Shown: positions 25,389-37,249, counted from the stretch's first letter. The stretch is 64,000 bases of DNA from Xylocopilactobacillus apicola (GCF_033095985.1 NZ_AP026802.1:1984001-2048000); one strand, 5' to 3'. The notes: a model not told the origin generated them from the sequence alone. Made by a program: numbers and translations.

Positions 25389-25769
25389 TTATACTAACTC
25401 GATTACAACCATCGGGGCACCATCACCGCGACGGCTAACTGTTTTATAAATTCGCGTATACCCACCGTTACGTTCAGCGTAACGATTTGGTAAATCAGAA
25501 AACAGCTTTTGAAGCGCTGACTCAACAACAATTTCGTCGTCTTTCTCTTCTGTGCTTGCGACAACATTACGAACATAAGCAGCAGCTTGACGACGTGCGT
25601 GCAAGTCGCCTCTTTTACCTAACGTAATCATTTTTTCAACAACTGAACGTAGATCTTTAGCTTTAGCTTCAGTCGTCGTGATCCGTTCGTGTACAATCAG
25701 ATCAGTTGTCAAATTTCTGAGCATCGCTTTTCGGTGGCCACTATCACGACCAAATTTACGATTATGCAT
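25389..25769 (-). CDS. rplQ: Ribosomal protein L17
   Basis: 126 aa; N-terminus [20 protein letters not shown] is diagnostic, as is RNGGYTRI near the C-terminus. Large-subunit protein near the tunnel exit. Follows rpoA by 5 bases. Confidence 0.97.
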   Translation of the reverse strand: MHNRKFGRDSGHRKAMLRNLTTDLIVHERITTTEAKAKDLRSVVEKMITLGKRGDLHARRQAAAYVRNVVASTEEKDDEIVVESALQKLFSDLPNRYAERNGGYTRIYKTVSRRGDGAPMVVIELV

Positions 25770-25774
25770 GGCTT

Positions 25775-26716
25775 CTATTCATCCTCCTTCTTTAGTGATA
25801 ATCCTAAACTTGCAAGTTTAGCTTTAACTTCTTCTAAAGACTTACGTCCAAGATTTCGAACCTTCATCATATCAGATTCTGTCATTTGGGTTAACTCACC
25901 CAAGGTATTAATCCCAGCTCTCTTCAAACTATTGTATGAACGAACCGTTAGATCAATCTCTTCGATCGTCATATCGAGCAATTTCTCAATATGTTTGTCT
26001 TCTTTTTCAACCAAGGTTTCAACATTACCAGCATCGCCGTCTAATTCAACAAAAATTGCTAAATGATCCGTCAAAATCTTCGCTGCAAGACTCAAAGCCT
26101 CAGTTGGCATGATAGACCCATTTGTCCAAATTTCTAACGTTAATTTGTCAAAATCGTTCCGGTTACGAACTCGAGTACTTTCAACCTGGTAATTAACCTT
26201 TTCGACTGGTGTATAAATCGAATCAACCGCTAATACTCCGATTGGCATTGAATCAGTCTTATTTTGAACAGCAGAAACATATCCACGGCCTGTTTTAACA
26301 GTCATCCGCATTGAAAGCTCTCCGCCTTTAGCGACTGAACAAATATATTGATCCGGATCAATTACTTCAAGTTCTGGATCACTTTCAATATCAGCAGCAG
26401 TAACTTTCTTTTCACCATTGACTTTAATCTCAATGACTTTCTCTTCAACTCCGACTAATTTCAGCTTCAATTTCTTAACATTAAGAATAATATGAGAAAC
26501 ATCTTCTAAAATTCCGTCTACCGTTGAGAATTCGTGATATACATTGTCGATTTGAATGTCAGTAACAGCTGAACCTGGTAAAGAGGTCAATAAAACACGG
26601 CGCAAGGAATTGCCTAAGGTAGTACCATACCCTCTCTCTAAAGGTTCAATAATAAATTTCCCATAAATCGGGGTTTCTTCGATCCTTGCAATCGACGGCT
26701 TTTCAAATTCTATCAT
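25775..26716 (-). CDS. rpoA: RNA polymerase alpha subunit
   Basis: 313 aa. N-terminal dimerisation domain ([20 protein letters not shown]) and C-terminal domain that binds UP elements and activators ([10 protein letters not shown]-type segment as [26 protein letters not shown]). Lies between rpsK and rplQ, the standard alpha-operon order. Confidence 0.97.
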   Translation of the reverse strand: MIEFEKPSIARIEETPIYGKFIIEPLERGYGTTLGNSLRRVLLTSLPGSAVTDIQIDNVYHEFSTVDGILEDVSHIILNVKKLKLKLVGVEEKVIEIKVNGEKKVTAADIESDPELEVIDPDQYICSVAKGGELSMRMTVKTGRGYVSAVQNKTDSMPIGVLAVDSIYTPVEKVNYQVESTRVRNRNDFDKLTLEIWTNGSIMPTEALSLAAKILTDHLAIFVELDGDAGNVETLVEKEDKHIEKLLDMTIEEIDLTVRSYNSLKRAGINTLGELTQMTESDMMKVRNLGRKSLEEVKAKLASLGLSLKKEDE

Positions 26717-26772
26717 TTAGTAACTATTACCCCTTTCTGATCTGATATTTTAGATGAAAATAGGATTAATAA

Positions 26773-27162
26773 TTACACACGACGCCGCTTTGGTGGCCTT
26801 GAACCATTGTGAGGAACTGGTGTATCATCACGAATCGCAGTAATCTCTAAACCAGCTGCTTGTAAAGATCTAATAGCTGATTCACGACCAGAACCTGGTC
26901 CCTTCACTGAAACTTCAACATTACGCATCCCTTGATCCATTGAAGCCTTTGCTGCTGCTTCTGCTGCAAGTTGTGCAGCATATGGTGTTGACTTACGTGA
27001 GCCTTTAAAGCCAAGTGCACCTGCAGATGACCAAGATATTGCGTTGCCCTTTGGATCTGTAATCATAACAATCGTGTTGTTAAATGTTGAGTGGATATGA
27101 GCAACACCAGACTCAATATTTTTCTTTACTCTACGCCGACGCGTAGTTCTTCTCGTTGCCAA
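26773..27162 (-). CDS. rpsK: Ribosomal protein S11
   Basis: 129 aa. Recognised by [18 protein letters not shown] and the C-terminal [16 protein letters not shown]. Small-subunit platform protein. 18 bases after rpsM. Confidence 0.97.
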   Translation of the reverse strand: MATRRTTRRRRVKKNIESGVAHIHSTFNNTIVMITDPKGNAISWSSAGALGFKGSRKSTPYAAQLAAEAAAKASMDQGMRNVEVSVKGPGSGRESAIRSLQAAGLEITAIRDDTPVPHNGSRPPKRRRV

Positions 27163-27180
27163 ATTTTAATTACTCCCCCA

Positions 27181-27546
27181 CTACTTCTTCTTACCAGCGA
27201 TCGAAACCTTCTTGCCTTTTCGGGTCCGAGCGTTATTTTTAGTATTCTGTCCCCGAACGGGTAGATTAAAACGATGGCGCAAACCACGGTAAGAACCAAT
27301 TTCCTGTAAACGTTTAATATTAAGATTGACTTCCCGGCGTAAATCACCTTCGACTTTATACTTATCGACTGCACCACGAATTGCATCTTCCTGCTGTGGT
27401 GTTAAGTCTTCTTGGCGAATATCTTCAGAAATATTTGCATCCTTTAAGATTTTCTGCGCTGTTGGAAGACCAATTCCGTAAATATAAGTTAATGCTATTA
27501 CTATTCTTTTACCTCTCGGTAAATCAACTCCAGCAATACGAACCAC
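27181..27546 (-). CDS. rpsM: Ribosomal protein S13
   Basis: 121 aa; start [21 protein letters not shown]-type motif, GSYRGLRHR and the basic tail NARTRKGKK. Contacts the head of the small subunit and P-site tRNA. Confidence 0.97.
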   Translation of the reverse strand: MVRIAGVDLPRGKRIVIALTYIYGIGLPTAQKILKDANISEDIRQEDLTPQQEDAIRGAVDKYKVEGDLRREVNLNIKRLQEIGSYRGLRHRFNLPVRGQNTKNNARTRKGKKVSIAGKKK

Positions 27547-27556
27547 TACTTATCTC

Positions 27557-27673
27557 CTAACCTTGTCTTTGTTTATGTCTTGGGTTTGCAGAGCAAATTA
27601 CCATAACCCGACCGCGGCGCTTGATAATCCTGCAATGCTCACACATTTTCTTTACTGATGGACGAACTTTCAT
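27557..27673 (-). CDS. rpmJ: Ribosomal protein L36
   Basis: 38 aa, short enough to be missed. ATG at 27671-27673; reads [14 protein letters not shown], then [20 protein letters not shown]. The zinc ligands Cys-x2-Cys, Cys and His are present, so this is the zinc-binding form. Lies between infA and rpsM. Confidence 0.96.
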   Translation of the reverse strand: MKVRPSVKKMCEHCRIIKRRGRVMVICSANPRHKQRQG

Positions 27674-27687
27674 CCTAACCTCCGTAA

Positions 27688-27906
27688 TTATCTAAATCTA
27701 TACGTAATCCGACCTTTAGTGAGATCATACGGAGATAACTCTACTGTCACTTTATCTCCTGGAAGGATACGGATATAGTGCATTCTGATTTTCCCTGAAA
27801 CATGAGCTAAAATTTCTGCTCCGTTTTCTAATTGGACTTTAAACATTGCATTTGGCAGTGTATCAGTAACTTTTCCGCGTACTTCGATCACATCTTGCTT
27901 TGCCAA
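27688..27906 (-). CDS. infA: Translation initiation factor IF-1
   Basis: 72 aa S1/OB-fold protein: [37 protein letters not shown], and [13 protein letters not shown] at the end. Binds the A site during initiation. Standard position between adk and rpmJ. Confidence 0.97.
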   Translation of the reverse strand: MAKQDVIEVRGKVTDTLPNAMFKVQLENGAEILAHVSGKIRMHYIRILPGDKVTVELSPYDLTKGRITYRFR

Positions 27907-27964
27907 ATATAACCTCCACTTTGACTGCTTTAACCTGGGTCTAACTTATTAATGATACCACATA

Positions 27965-28636
27965 TCACAATTCTTTAAAAGAATCAAACTTTTTAAGAAT
28001 TTTTTCTATTTCCGCAAATACTTCATCAATCGACTTGTTACCATCAATTTTAGCCAGTTTACCCTGTTCTTGGTAATAAGCAATCAACGGTGTGTTATCC
28101 TGGATGTTTACTGCTAGACGGTTGCGAACCACTTCTGGTTTATCATCATCTCGCTGGTAAAATTCACGACTTCCACAAACATCACAAATACCTTCAACTT
28201 TCGGAGGATTATAGATTCGGTGATAAGTCGCTCCACATTTACGACAGATAAATCTTCCTGAGAGTCTCTGAACTAAGTCTTCTGGATCTACTTCAATATT
28301 TACAACTTGATCAATCTGTGTCTTCAAATCTTTTACAGTTTGATCTAATGCTTCACCTTGAGCAAGCGTTCTTGGATATCCATCCAACAAAAATCCTTTG
28401 CTCTTAACATCTGATTGACCCAAACGTTCTTTTACAAGTCCGTTTGTCACTTCATCAGGAACTAATTTACCCTGATCCAAGTAACTTTTAGCCATTTTAC
28501 CTAATTCAGTCTCTTGACTAATTGCTGCACGAAACATATCACCAGTTGAGATGTGGACCAAATCAAATTCATTAACAATTTTTTCAGCCTGAGTACCTTT
28601 ACCAGCACCCGGTAATCCCATCAAAATAATATTCAT
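27965..28636 (-). CDS. adk: Adenylate kinase
   Basis: 223 aa from the ATG at 28634-28636; a TTG two codons earlier is possible. P loop [13 protein letters not shown] domain with four Cys (CRKCGATYH and CDVCG), which binds zinc in Gram-positive enzymes, and DGYPRTLAQ. Makes two ADP from ATP and AMP. Follows secY with almost no gap. Confidence 0.96.
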   Translation of the reverse strand: MNIILMGLPGAGKGTQAEKIVNEFDLVHISTGDMFRAAISQETELGKMAKSYLDQGKLVPDEVTNGLVKERLGQSDVKSKGFLLDGYPRTLAQGEALDQTVKDLKTQIDQVVNIEVDPEDLVQRLSGRFICRKCGATYHRIYNPPKVEGICDVCGSREFYQRDDDKPEVVRNRLAVNIQDNTPLIAYYQEQGKLAKIDGNKSIDEVFAEIEKILKKFDSFKEL

Positions 28637-28642
28637 TCTCAA

Positions 28643-29953
28643 TTACCTAATAAATCCTACATATTCTCGCTTCATTAACAACCCATCTAGCTGCCGTGTT
28701 GTTTCCAATGCAACTCCTACTACGATTAGCAAACTAGTTCCACCAAGGCCAATTGACTGTGGCAGTCCCCAGATATTACTTGCTAATAATGGAATCAAAG
28801 AAATTAATCCTAAGAAGACTGACCCGACTGTAGAAAGACGAATGAGTAAACTCGATAAATAATTCTCCGTCTCCTCGCCTGGTCTTACTCCTGGAATATA
28901 ACTACCTTGTTTCGTTAGATTCTCTGCAACTTTTTCTGGATTAACCTGTACAAAAGCATAAAAGAACGTAAAGAGGACAATCAGTAATGTATAAATCGCA
29001 ACTCCCCAGTTACTTTGCAAGTTAAAGATCGAATCGAGAACTTTAAACCAGCCATCTTGCTCATGTGCATTTCTAAACGCAGTCAAGATCGTTTGAGGCG
29101 TAACAATGAATGAACTTGCAAAAATTACTGGAATAACCCCAGAAACATTAATTTTCAATGGTAGGAAACTATTATCTCCAGTTCCCGTAGCTCGACGAGT
29201 AAACTGAATTGGGATCTTATAATTGGCCTGTTGAACGTATGTAACAAAAGTGGTAATCAAAATTACTGCAAGTACAATCAAAACAATGATTCCAATATTG
29301 AACATCAAACGGGTTTTTGAAGCACCAACAATGTACTGATGGTAAAGAGCCATAATTCCGCTTGGAAGGCGAGCAATAATCCCGCCACCAATAATCATTG
29401 AAACTCCATTACCAAGTCCCTTATCAGTGATTTGTTCACCGAGCCAGGTCAAAAGCATTGTTCCTGCAGTAAGGATAAAACCAATTTCAATGAAAGTCGC
29501 AACTGTTGGCGACTTCACCAGCTTCTGTCCGTTATTATTCAGACTTGAAAGTGCATTAAATCCACCAGTAATAGCTACTGATTGAAGAAATGCTAAAAAT
29601 ATCGTCAAAACTCTGGTCACGTTGTTTAACTTACGACGACCAACCTCTCCTTGTTTACTCCATTCAACAAAAACTGGGACAATATCCATTTGCAATAACT
29701 GAACTACAATTTGCGCCGTAATATAAGGCGAAACCCCTAGAGCAAAAATTGAATAATTAGCAAGACCTCCACCACTGACAGTATCTAAGATCGGTACTAA
29801 GCCGCTTTGAGCGATGCTAGTCATTGCTTTTGCATTAACTCCAGGGACTGTCAGTAAAGACCCAAAACGATAAATCAAGAATGCAAAGAAGGTGAAAAGT
29901 ATTCTTGATCTGATATTTTTTACTTTTAAACCCCTGAATAATGTTTCGAACAT
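28643..29953 (-). CDS. secY: Protein translocase subunit SecY
   Basis: 436 aa with ten membrane helices. Plug-region LGVSPYITAQIVVQLLQM, and the cytoplasmic loop NVSGVIPVIFASSF-type motif (KINVSGVIPVIFASS). Central pore of the Sec translocon. Between rplO (overlap of one base) and adk. Confidence 0.97.
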   Translation of the reverse strand: MFETLFRGLKVKNIRSRILFTFFAFLIYRFGSLLTVPGVNAKAMTSIAQSGLVPILDTVSGGGLANYSIFALGVSPYITAQIVVQLLQMDIVPVFVEWSKQGEVGRRKLNNVTRVLTIFLAFLQSVAITGGFNALSSLNNNGQKLVKSPTVATFIEIGFILTAGTMLLTWLGEQITDKGLGNGVSMIIGGGIIARLPSGIMALYHQYIVGASKTRLMFNIGIIVLIVLAVILITTFVTYVQQANYKIPIQFTRRATGTGDNSFLPLKINVSGVIPVIFASSFIVTPQTILTAFRNAHEQDGWFKVLDSIFNLQSNWGVAIYTLLIVLFTFFYAFVQVNPEKVAENLTKQGSYIPGVRPGEETENYLSSLLIRLSTVGSVFLGLISLIPLLASNIWGLPQSIGLGGTSLLIVVGVALETTRQLDGLLMKREYVGFIR

Positions 29954-30393
29954 TAATTTACCTCAACGGTTCCACCGGCATTGACGATTGCCTCATTCGC
30001 CGACTTAGTAACTTTACTTACTTTAACAGTAAGTTTCTTCTCAATTTCTCCATTTCCAAGGATTTTCACCCCTGAAAGGGTCTTTTTAATAATCCCTTTT
30101 TCTAATAGAGCATCCGTGTCTACAACATCACCGTTGTTAAATGCATTCAATGCAGACAAGCTAACCTCAGCATAGTCTTTACGATTAATATTGTTAAACC
30201 CACGTTTGGGAATTCGTCTGAACAACGGCATCTGCCCGCCTTCAAAGCCCATCCGAACTTTGCCGCCTTGACGTGCCTTTTGTCCTTTAGTTCCTCGACC
30301 AGCGGTCTTACCATGACCTGATGAAAAACCACGGGCTAGCCGTTTACGTGAATGCCGTGACCCTGGTGCTGGTCTTAATTCATTTAACTGCAT
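29953..30393 (-). CDS. rplO: Ribosomal protein L15
   Basis: 146 aa, Gly/Arg/Lys-rich N-terminus ([36 protein letters not shown]). Large-subunit assembly protein. Overlaps the secY start. Confidence 0.97.
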   Translation of the reverse strand: MQLNELRPAPGSRHSRKRLARGFSSGHGKTAGRGTKGQKARQGGKVRMGFEGGQMPLFRRIPKRGFNNINRKDYAEVSLSALNAFNNGDVVDTDALLEKGIIKKTLSGVKILGNGEIEKKLTVKVSKVTKSANEAIVNAGGTVEVN

Positions 30394-30406
30394 ACTTGCT
30401 CCCTTT

Positions 30407-30592
30407 CTATTCGTTTACTTCCTCAATCGAAACCAAATGAGCAATCTTATCAATTGCTCCACGGATTGAAGCATTGTTAGGTAGAATTGATGTCGAATGA
30501 ACTCTACCTAGCCCAAGTGCTCTAACCACTTTTCGTTGTTCGGGAATCCGGTGCAGTGCACTTCTTTCCAGCGTAACTTTAATTTTTGTCAT
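30407..30592 (-). CDS. rpmD: Ribosomal protein L30
   Basis: 61 aa: [32 protein letters not shown]. Short bacterial form. Between rpsE and rplO. Confidence 0.96.
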   Translation of the reverse strand: MTKIKVTLERSALHRIPEQRKVVRALGLGRVHSTSILPNNASIRGAIDKIAHLVSIEEVNE

Positions 30593-30602
30593 TATATCAC
30601 TC

Positions 30603-31097
30603 CTATAACGAATCTACTGAGATGCCCCGTAGATCAGCAGTCTGTTTAGCAGTCCGTAATTTCTTTAAACCATCAAAAGTAGCACGAATCACGTTGATCG
30701 GGGTGTTACTTCCTTGAGATTTACTCGTAATATCACCGACTCCAGCTAATTCAAGGACGGAACGAACAGCTCCACCTGCTGAAATTCCAGAACCTTCACG
30801 AGCTGGTTTTAATAAAATATGGCCAGAACCATAATGACCTTTGATCTCATGAGGGATTGTTGTTCCTGACGTTGGTACTGTAATCATATTCTTCTTTGCT
30901 GCATCAGCAGCTTTACGAATTGCTTCTGGAACTTCCTGAGCTTTACCAGTTCCAAATCCGACATGACCACTCTTATCTCCTACAACAACAATTGCAGCAA
31001 AACGAAGTCTCCGACCACCTTTTACAACTTTAGTGATCCGGTTGATTTGAACGACTGTTTCTTCTAATTCATTTTCTTTTGTATCAAAATCTGCCAT
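30603..31097 (-). CDS. rpsE: Ribosomal protein S5
   Basis: 164 aa from the ATG at 31095-31097 preceded by AAGGAGAAG; the longer frame runs into the rplR end. [11 protein letters not shown] and [20 protein letters not shown] are diagnostic. Guards decoding accuracy. Confidence 0.96.
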   Translation of the reverse strand: MADFDTKENELEETVVQINRITKVVKGGRRLRFAAIVVVGDKSGHVGFGTGKAQEVPEAIRKAADAAKKNMITVPTSGTTIPHEIKGHYGSGHILLKPAREGSGISAGGAVRSVLELAGVGDITSKSQGSNTPINVIRATFDGLKKLRTAKQTADLRGISVDSL

Positions 31098-31120
31098 GAA
31101 TGTCTTCTCCTTCATCAATC

Positions 31121-31480
31121 CTAAAAGTCTAATCCTGCTTCTCTTGCTCCATCAGCAAGAGCCATGACGCGACCATGATACACATATCCTCCACGGTCAA
31201 AGACAACAGTTTTGATATTCTTCTCAATTGCGCGTTTGCCCAAAAGTTCACCAACCGCTTTAGCTTGTTCAACCTTAGTTCCTTTGCGATCAAAATCTTT
31301 ATCAAGACTTGATGCACTAACTAAAGTTATTCCTTTATCATCGTCGATAATTTGAGCATAGATATTCGTGTTAGAACGAAATACATTTAGGCGAGGCTTT
31401 TCAGCAGTACCATTGAGATGGAAACGCATCCGGCTATGACGTTTAAGTCGAATCTTATTCTTTTCAATTTTTGTAATCAT
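31121..31480 (-). CDS. rplR: Ribosomal protein L18
   Basis: 119 aa; [34 protein letters not shown]. Binds 5S rRNA with L5. 3 bases after rplF. Confidence 0.97.
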   Translation of the reverse strand: MITKIEKNKIRLKRHSRMRFHLNGTAEKPRLNVFRSNTNIYAQIIDDDKGITLVSASSLDKDFDRKGTKVEQAKAVGELLGKRAIEKNIKTVVFDRGGYVYHGRVMALADGAREAGLDF

Positions 31481-31483
31481 CTA

Positions 31484-32014
31484 CTACTTACCAGTCTTTC
31501 CTTCCTTACGACGTACTTGTTCATCAAGGTATCTAATCCCTTTACCTTTATAAGGTTCAGGAGGACGAACTTCCCGAATTTCGGCGGCAAATTTGCCAAC
31601 GGATTCCTTACTGATCCCCGAGATAATAATCTCGGTATTTGAAGGAACTTCAATTTTAATTCCTTCAGGCGCAGGCATCTCAACAGGATGAGAGTAGCCA
31701 ACGTTTAAAACTAATTTTTGTCCTTGCATCTGTGCCCGGTATCCAACTCCGACTAGGTTTAATTGCTTCTTAAACCCAGTATGTACACCTTCAACCATAT
31801 TTGCAAAAAGTGCTCGAGTTGTTCCGTGAAGAGGCTTAAACTCATCACTTTTACGATCAAAAGAAACTACATTTCCTTCAACTTTAACAGTGATTTCTGG
31901 ACGAAATGTCCTTGTGATGCTCCCTTTTGGCCCTTTGACTGTAATGGTGTTTCCATCTTGGGTCATTGTAACACCTTCGGGCATCACAACTTTTTTATAT
32001 CCAATACGACTCAT
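31484..32014 (-). CDS. rplF: Ribosomal protein L6
   Basis: 176 aa with two related domains; [15 protein letters not shown] at the start and [20 protein letters not shown] at the end. Near the GTPase centre. Confidence 0.97.
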   Translation of the reverse strand: MSRIGYKKVVMPEGVTMTQDGNTITVKGPKGSITRTFRPEITVKVEGNVVSFDRKSDEFKPLHGTTRALFANMVEGVHTGFKKQLNLVGVGYRAQMQGQKLVLNVGYSHPVEMPAPEGIKIEVPSNTEIIISGISKESVGKFAAEIREVRPPEPYKGKGIRYLDEQVRRKEGKTGK

Positions 32015-32027
32015 TTAAACACCACCT

Positions 32028-32426
32028 TTACCATACATAGGCGATTACTTCGCCGCCTACATCTTTTTGACGTGCTTCTTTGTCAGACAATACACCAGCA
32101 GATGTTGATAAAATTGCAATTCCGAGTCCGTTAAGAACCCGTGGAACATTGCGGGCAGAAACATAATTTCTAAGCCCTGGTTTTGAAATTCTCTTTAAAC
32201 CAGAGATAACACGTTCATTATCATATCCGTATTTTAAGAAAATTCGAATCATTCCCTGCTTGTTATCTTTGCTGACGACATAATCACGAATAAATCCTTC
32301 GCGTTTTAAAATTTCAGACATTGAAATTTTCATTTTTGATGCAGGTACATCCAAGTATTCATGTTTAACCATGTTTGCATTACGAATTCTTGTCAGATAA
32401 TCTGCAATTGGGTCAGTTAATGTCAT
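32028..32426 (-). CDS. rpsH: Ribosomal protein S8
   Basis: 132 aa; [18 protein letters not shown] start and [19 protein letters not shown] near the end. Binds central 16S rRNA and in many bacteria represses the spc operon. Confidence 0.97.
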   Translation of the reverse strand: MTLTDPIADYLTRIRNANMVKHEYLDVPASKMKISMSEILKREGFIRDYVVSKDNKQGMIRIFLKYGYDNERVISGLKRISKPGLRNYVSARNVPRVLNGLGIAILSTSAGVLSDKEARQKDVGGEVIAYVW

Positions 32427-32444
32427 TGCTTCTCGCTCCTCCGT

Positions 32445-32630
32445 CTACCAACTTGCTTTATGCATTCCAGGAATTTGGCCTTTATGAGCTAATTCGCGGA
32501 TACACAACCGGCAAAGATGAAATTTCTTATATACAGAGCGTGGACGACCACAACGAGCACAACGTGTATAGTTCTGTGTCGAGAACTTTGCAGGTCTACT
32601 ATTTTTTTCTATTAAAGCCTTTTTAGCCAA
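32445..32630 (-). CDS. rpsN: Ribosomal protein S14, zinc-binding form
   Basis: 61 aa short paralogue with Cys-x2-Cys pairs in [20 protein letters not shown], so the zinc-ribbon type. Ends IPGMHKASW. In the normal spc position between rplE and rpsH. Confidence 0.97.
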   Translation of the reverse strand: MAKKALIEKNSRPAKFSTQNYTRCARCGRPRSVYKKFHLCRLCIRELAHKGQIPGMHKASW

Positions 32631-32655
32631 GTTTGTCTTATCCTCTCTTAATTAA

Positions 32656-33198
32656 TTATCTAGCAAACGGCATTCCTAACTGAGTCAAAAGCTCTAACGC
32701 TTCTTCATCAGTATTTGCCGTTGTGACGATAACAATATCCATTCCTCTAACTTTACTTACATCGTCAAAATTAATCTCTGGGAAGATCAACTGCTCTTTA
32801 ACACCAAGCGTGTAATTACCCCGACCATCAAATGACTTTGGACTAACTCCGTGAAAGTCACGAACTCGTGGTAACGATACATTGATCAATTTGTCTAAGA
32901 AATCAAACATCCGTTCACCCCGAAGTGTAACTTTCGTACCGATCGGATTTCCTTCACGAAGTCTAAAGCCCGCAATAGAATGCTTAGCTTTCGTAATAAT
33001 TGGTTGTTGTCCAGAAATTAACTTCAACTCGCTAACTGCTTCATCTAAAAATCTTGAGTTAGAAATTGCATCACCAACACCCATATTGATAACAACTTTA
33101 TCTAATGAAGGGGTCTGCATTACAGATTTATAACTGAATTTTTCGACTAATGAAGGGGTGATCTCGTCAACGTATCTTTTCTTCAAGCGATTTTCCAT
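32656..33198 (-). CDS. rplE: Ribosomal protein L5
   Basis: 180 aa; [49 protein letters not shown]. Central protuberance, binds 5S rRNA. One-base overlap with rplX. Confidence 0.97.
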   Translation of the reverse strand: MENRLKKRYVDEITPSLVEKFSYKSVMQTPSLDKVVINMGVGDAISNSRFLDEAVSELKLISGQQPIITKAKHSIAGFRLREGNPIGTKVTLRGERMFDFLDKLINVSLPRVRDFHGVSPKSFDGRGNYTLGVKEQLIFPEINFDDVSKVRGMDIVIVTTANTDEEALELLTQLGMPFAR

Positions 33199-33545
33199 TA
33201 ATCAGATTCCCCTTCCTTTTTTACTTTCGAATTATCGATTGGTTCGCCTGATTTCTTCGCGATCCTAATCTTTTTACCATCCCGGATTTCCATTTTAATC
33301 CGTGTTGGTTTATTTGTCTTTGGGTCAAGCAGCATTACGTTTGACGCATCGATCGGTGCCTCAGTTTCAATGACGCCACCTTGGCTGCCAGTTGAACTTG
33401 GTTTTAAATGTTTCTTAACCATGTTGACGCCTTTAACGATCACCCGATTTTCTTTAATCAGTACCTTTTCGATGGTACCAATTTTGCCTTTATCAGCTGA
33501 TTTTCCGCGTACTACTTGAACCTTATCAAGCCTTTTCAAATACAA
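33198..33545 (-). CDS. rplX: Ribosomal protein L24
   Basis: 115 aa; KOW motif [19 protein letters not shown] and [10 protein letters not shown]. The C-terminus is somewhat longer and charged ([19 protein letters not shown]). Assembly initiator. Confidence 0.95.
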   Translation of the reverse strand: MYLKRLDKVQVVRGKSADKGKIGTIEKVLIKENRVIVKGVNMVKKHLKPSSTGSQGGVIETEAPIDASNVMLLDPKTNKPTRIKMEIRDGKKIRIAKKSGEPIDNSKVKKEGESD

Positions 33546-33568
33546 AATATATCCTCCGTACGATCTCT

Positions 33569-33937
33569 TTATAGAACTTCTGGCGCCAGAGAAACGATCT
33601 TCATAAAATTATGATCACGTAATTCTCGAGCTACTGGTCCAAAAATACGAGTTCCTTTCGGACTTTTATCAGCGTTGATAATAACTGCTGCGTTATCGTC
33701 AAATTTAATATATGATCCATCAGGACGGTGAACTCCGTAAGCGCTCCGGACAATAACTGCCTTTACCACTTCAGACTTCTTGACAACGCCACCAGGTGTA
33801 GCCTGTTTAACTGTTGCTGTTACAATATCACCAATATTTCCATATTTACGATAAGAACCGCCCATTACCTGGATCACAAGCAGTTCACGAGCACCAGAAT
33901 TATCAGCTACTTTAAGCCGAGTTTCTTCTTGTATCAA
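33569..33937 (-). CDS. rplN: Ribosomal protein L14
   Basis: 122 aa; [19 protein letters not shown] start, [13 protein letters not shown], and [12 protein letters not shown]. Subunit-interface protein. Confidence 0.97.
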   Translation of the reverse strand: MIQEETRLKVADNSGARELLVIQVMGGSYRKYGNIGDIVTATVKQATPGGVVKKSEVVKAVIVRSAYGVHRPDGSYIKFDDNAAVIINADKSPKGTRIFGPVARELRDHNFMKIVSLAPEVL

Positions 33938-33970
33938 AATTTATTCTCCTTCTTTTGCCTGAATTCAGGA

Positions 33971-34240
33971 TTATACGATCTCTGCTTTCTTAACAATTTC
34001 AACTAAACGAAATCTCTTATTCTTTGAAAGAGGGCGAGTTTCCATAATCCGAACCACATCACCAATTTTTGCTTCATTTTTTTCATCATGCGCATAATAC
34101 TTTTTCGAATACTTGATCTGCTTATGATAAATTGGATGGGTTTTTCTAGTATCAACTTTAACGGTGATTGTTTTATCACCTTTGTCCGAAGTGACTTGTC
34201 CTTGATAGACTTTACGGTTATTTCTTTCTTCAGCTGCCAT
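33971..34240 (-). CDS. rpsQ: Ribosomal protein S17
   Basis: 89 aa OB-fold; [39 protein letters not shown], and [13 protein letters not shown]. Overlaps rpmC by one base. Confidence 0.97.
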   Translation of the reverse strand: MAAEERNNRKVYQGQVTSDKGDKTITVKVDTRKTHPIYHKQIKYSKKYYAHDEKNEAKIGDVVRIMETRPLSKNKRFRLVEIVKKAEIV

Positions 34241-34437
34241 TAACTTTCACCTCTCTTTTGCTCTGTTAAGATTGTCAGTATTCTAGCAATATTCTTCTTA
34301 ACTTTCTTTAACCGAGCTGTGTTTGTGAAATTGCCAGTAGCTTGTTGAAATCTCAAATTGAATAGTTCTTTACGATATTCCTCTTCTTTGGCAATCATTT
34401 CAGATGTTGAAAGTTTTCTAATTTCACTTGCTTTCAC
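34240..34437 (-). CDS. rpmC: Ribosomal protein L29
   Basis: 65 aa helical hairpin; [20 protein letters not shown] is diagnostic. Sits at the exit tunnel. One-base overlaps with rplP and rpsQ. Confidence 0.97.
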   Translation of the reverse strand: MKASEIRKLSTSEMIAKEEEYRKELFNLRFQQATGNFTNTARLKKVKKNIARILTILTEQKRGES

Positions 34438-34862
34438 TATTTATCACCATCCGTTTCCGCTCGTGTTACAAACTTCGTTTTGATTGGTAACTTGTTTGAT
34501 GCTAAGCGCAATGCTTCGCGGGCAACTTCCTCTGGGACACCTGCAACTTCGAAGAGAACTTTCTCTCTTTTTACTACAGCAACCCACCCTTCAGGAGCAC
34601 CTTTACCATTACCCATCCGGACTCCGACACCTTTGGAAGTGTAGGATTTATGCGGGAAAATTTTGATCCAAACTTTACCGCCACGTTTCATATAACGAGT
34701 CATGGCAATCCGGGCTGCTTCAATTTGACGGTTAGTGATCCAGTGATTCTCTAAAGCCTTGATTCCGTATTCACCAAATGCGATCTCTTTGCCGCCTTTA
34801 GCTTCGCCACGCATTTTACCGCGAAATTCACGACGGTGTTTTACACGTTTAGGTACCAGCAT
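34437..34862 (-). CDS. rplP: Ribosomal protein L16
   Basis: 141 aa; [19 protein letters not shown] start, [16 protein letters not shown]. Near the peptidyl-transferase centre. Confidence 0.97.
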   Translation of the reverse strand: MLVPKRVKHRREFRGKMRGEAKGGKEIAFGEYGIKALENHWITNRQIEAARIAMTRYMKRGGKVWIKIFPHKSYTSKGVGVRMGNGKGAPEGWVAVVKREKVLFEVAGVPEEVAREALRLASNKLPIKTKFVTRAETDGDK

Positions 34863-34879
34863 TTTAAAATACTCCTTTT

Positions 34880-35710
34880 TTAACGGCCAGCGTTACTTGG
34901 TCGTCTATTATTTCCATTGTTACTCTGATTATTGTTCCGGTTGTTATTGTTGCGATAATTTCCGTTGCGGTTATTATTGCGACCATTACCGTTACGATTA
35001 TTATTTGACCGGTTGTTGCCACGTCTTTGTTGATTGCCACGACCTTGGCGAGGACCTTCTTCAGCTAAGTTAACTCTTGGCTTACCAGGTAACACTTCAC
35101 CACGGTAAATCCAAGTTTTAACACCAATTTGACCATATGTAGTCGTTGCTTCATCCCATGAATAGTCAATATCTGCTCTTAAGGTATGAAGTGGAACACT
35201 ACCCAAAGAATGTTTTTCACGACGTGCCATATCAGCGCCATTTAGTCGCCCAGAGATTTGAGTTTTAACTCCCTTTGCTCCTGCGCGCATTACCCGCTGC
35301 ATTGCTTGTCTTTGTGCCCGACGAAAAGCAATCCGTGCTTCCAATTGACTAGCGATGCTTTCACCAACCAAATGGGCATCAAGATCGGGCTTTTTAATTT
35401 CCACGATATTTACGTGAACGGTACTCTTCGTTAAGCCTGAAAGATCATGTCTTAATGCTTCAACTTCACTTCCGCCTTTACCGATTACCATCCCAGGTTT
35501 AGCTGTATGGATAAAAACGTTAACCATATTTGATGCTCTTTCAATTTCAACGTGAGAAACTGAAGCACTTGCTAAACGTTTGAAAATATATTTTCTTAGT
35601 TCGATGTCTTCGATCAGGTATTTAGCAAAGTTCTTTTCTGCATACCATTTATCTTCATAATCACGGATAACACCGATTCTAAATCCAATTGGATTAATCT
35701 TTTGACCCAA
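34880..35710 (-). CDS. rpsC: Ribosomal protein S3 with long Asn/Arg/Gly tail
   Basis: 276 aa. Residues 1-220 are normal S3: [19 protein letters not shown] domain [18 protein letters not shown], and GTIGVKVWI-type segment as [17 protein letters not shown]. From about residue 225 a low-complexity tail of roughly 50 residues follows, made nearly only of Asn, Arg and Gly ([16 protein letters not shown] and more). Typical S3 is 217-224 residues, so the tail is extra. The reading frame stays open through it and rplP follows normally, so it is translated. Such a tail could bind RNA. Confidence 0.96.
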   Translation of the reverse strand: MGQKINPIGFRIGVIRDYEDKWYAEKNFAKYLIEDIELRKYIFKRLASASVSHVEIERASNMVNVFIHTAKPGMVIGKGGSEVEALRHDLSGLTKSTVHVNIVEIKKPDLDAHLVGESIASQLEARIAFRRAQRQAMQRVMRAGAKGVKTQISGRLNGADMARREKHSLGSVPLHTLRADIDYSWDEATTTYGQIGVKTWIYRGEVLPGKPRVNLAEEGPRQGRGNQQRRGNNRSNNNRNGNGRNNNRNGNYRNNNNRNNNQSNNGNNRRPSNAGR

Positions 35711-35725
35711 ACTTCAATCTCCTCT

Positions 35726-36091
35726 TTACTCTTCGTTCTGTTTGACAACTACCGTGATGTGACTGGTTCGCTTATGAATTGCCGACGCTGAGCCTTTAGC
35801 TCGAGGGCGGAATCTTTTCATGGTTGGACCTTCATTTACATATACTTCTGAAACGTAAAGATCCTCTGCATCCAGGTCAAAATTATTCATTGCATTTGCG
35901 ACTGCCGAATGTAAAACTTTGCTTACAATCGGTGATGCTCCGCGAGGAGTAAATTGTAAAATCGCATAAGCCTCTGCTACTTTCTTACCACGGATCAAAT
36001 CAATGACCATTCTCGCTTTGCGAGGAGCAATCCGAATAGTCTTTGCCGTCGCGCGGGCAGAAGTAATTACTTCTTCTTTATCATCAGCCAT
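35726..36091 (-). CDS. rplV: Ribosomal protein L22
   Basis: 121 aa; [24 protein letters not shown]-type core and the loop [19 protein letters not shown] that lines the exit tunnel. Confidence 0.97.
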   Translation of the reverse strand: MADDKEEVITSARATAKTIRIAPRKARMVIDLIRGKKVAEAYAILQFTPRGASPIVSKVLHSAVANAMNNFDLDAEDLYVSEVYVNEGPTMKRFRPRAKGSASAIHKRTSHITVVVKQNEE

Positions 36092-36102
36092 AATTTTCTC
36101 CT

Positions 36103-36384
36103 TTATTTCTTCCCTGTTTTACGATCTTCACCAGAGTGTCCTCTGAACGTTCTCGTCGGTACAAATTCGCCTAACTTATGACCAACCATATCTTCTTGAA
36201 TATAAACTGGCACATGTTTACGGCCATCATAGACAGCGATCGTATATCCAATAAAAGAAGGAAAGATCGTTGAACGACGAGACCAAGTCCTAATAATCTG
36301 TTTTTTCTCTTGATCCTTTTGAGCATCAACTTTCTTTAAGAGATGTTCATCAGCAAAAGGACCCTTTTTTAAACTACGAGTCAT
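36103..36384 (-). CDS. rpsS: Ribosomal protein S19
   Basis: 93 aa; [19 protein letters not shown] start, [18 protein letters not shown]. Head of the small subunit. Confidence 0.97.
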   Translation of the reverse strand: MTRSLKKGPFADEHLLKKVDAQKDQEKKQIIRTWSRRSTIFPSFIGYTIAVYDGRKHVPVYIQEDMVGHKLGEFVPTRTFRGHSGEDRKTGKK

Positions 36385-36399
36385 ATAACCTAATCTCCT

Positions 36400-37233
36400 C
36401 TACTTATGATTCCGATGGCGAATAATGAATTTCTCAGATTTCGCTTTTGTATTACGTGTCTTCTTACCTAAGGTCTTCTTACCCCAGATAGATACTGGAG
36501 ATGGACGACCGATCGGAGCTTTACCTTCACCACCACCATGTGGGTGATCGTTAGGGTTCATAACTGATCCACGAACTGTTGGACGAATTCCCATCCAGCG
36601 TTTACGTCCTGCTTTTCCAAGTTTGATTAATTCATGTTGTCCGTTACCAACTTCACCAATCGTTGCCCGGTTACGAGCTAAAATATTACGCATTTCTCCT
36701 GATTGAAGACGAACAGAAACGTAATTGCCTTCCTTACCTAAAACCTGTGCTGATGTACCAGCTGAACGAACTAATTGTCCGCCTTTACCAGGCTTCAATT
36801 CAATATTATGAATTAAAGTTCCATCAGGAATACTTGAAAGAGGCATTGCATTACCAACTTTGATATCAACGCTTTCGCCAGAAACAATCTTCTGACCGAC
36901 TTCTAAGCCCTTAGGTGCCAAGATGTAAGCCTTAATTCCATCTGCGTAGTACAACAATGCAATATTTGCACTTCGATTTGGATCATATTCGATTGCCTTA
37001 ACTGTTGCTTCTACGTTGTCTTTTTGCCGTTTAAAATCAATAATGCGGTATTTTCTCTTATGTCCGCCCCCGTGGTGACGAACTGTAATGTGACCTTGCG
37101 AATTACGGCCAGCCGTTTTTGATTTTGCTTGAAGCAGTGTCTTTTCTGGTTTCGATTTCGTAATCTCAGCAAAGTCAGAAGACGTCATGTTCCGCCGACC
37201 ATTTGTAGTCGGTTTATACTTAATGATTCCCAA
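36400..37233 (-). CDS. rplB: Ribosomal protein L2
   Basis: 277 aa; [21 protein letters not shown] and the peptidyl-transferase-associated [25 protein letters not shown] with the essential His. Normal length. Confidence 0.97.
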   Translation of the reverse strand: MGIIKYKPTTNGRRNMTSSDFAEITKSKPEKTLLQAKSKTAGRNSQGHITVRHHGGGHKRKYRIIDFKRQKDNVEATVKAIEYDPNRSANIALLYYADGIKAYILAPKGLEVGQKIVSGESVDIKVGNAMPLSSIPDGTLIHNIELKPGKGGQLVRSAGTSAQVLGKEGNYVSVRLQSGEMRNILARNRATIGEVGNGQHELIKLGKAGRKRWMGIRPTVRGSVMNPNDHPHGGGEGKAPIGRPSPVSIWGKKTLGKKTRNTKAKSEKFIIRHRNHK

Positions 37234-37249
37234 TAATCTGCTCCTTTAC

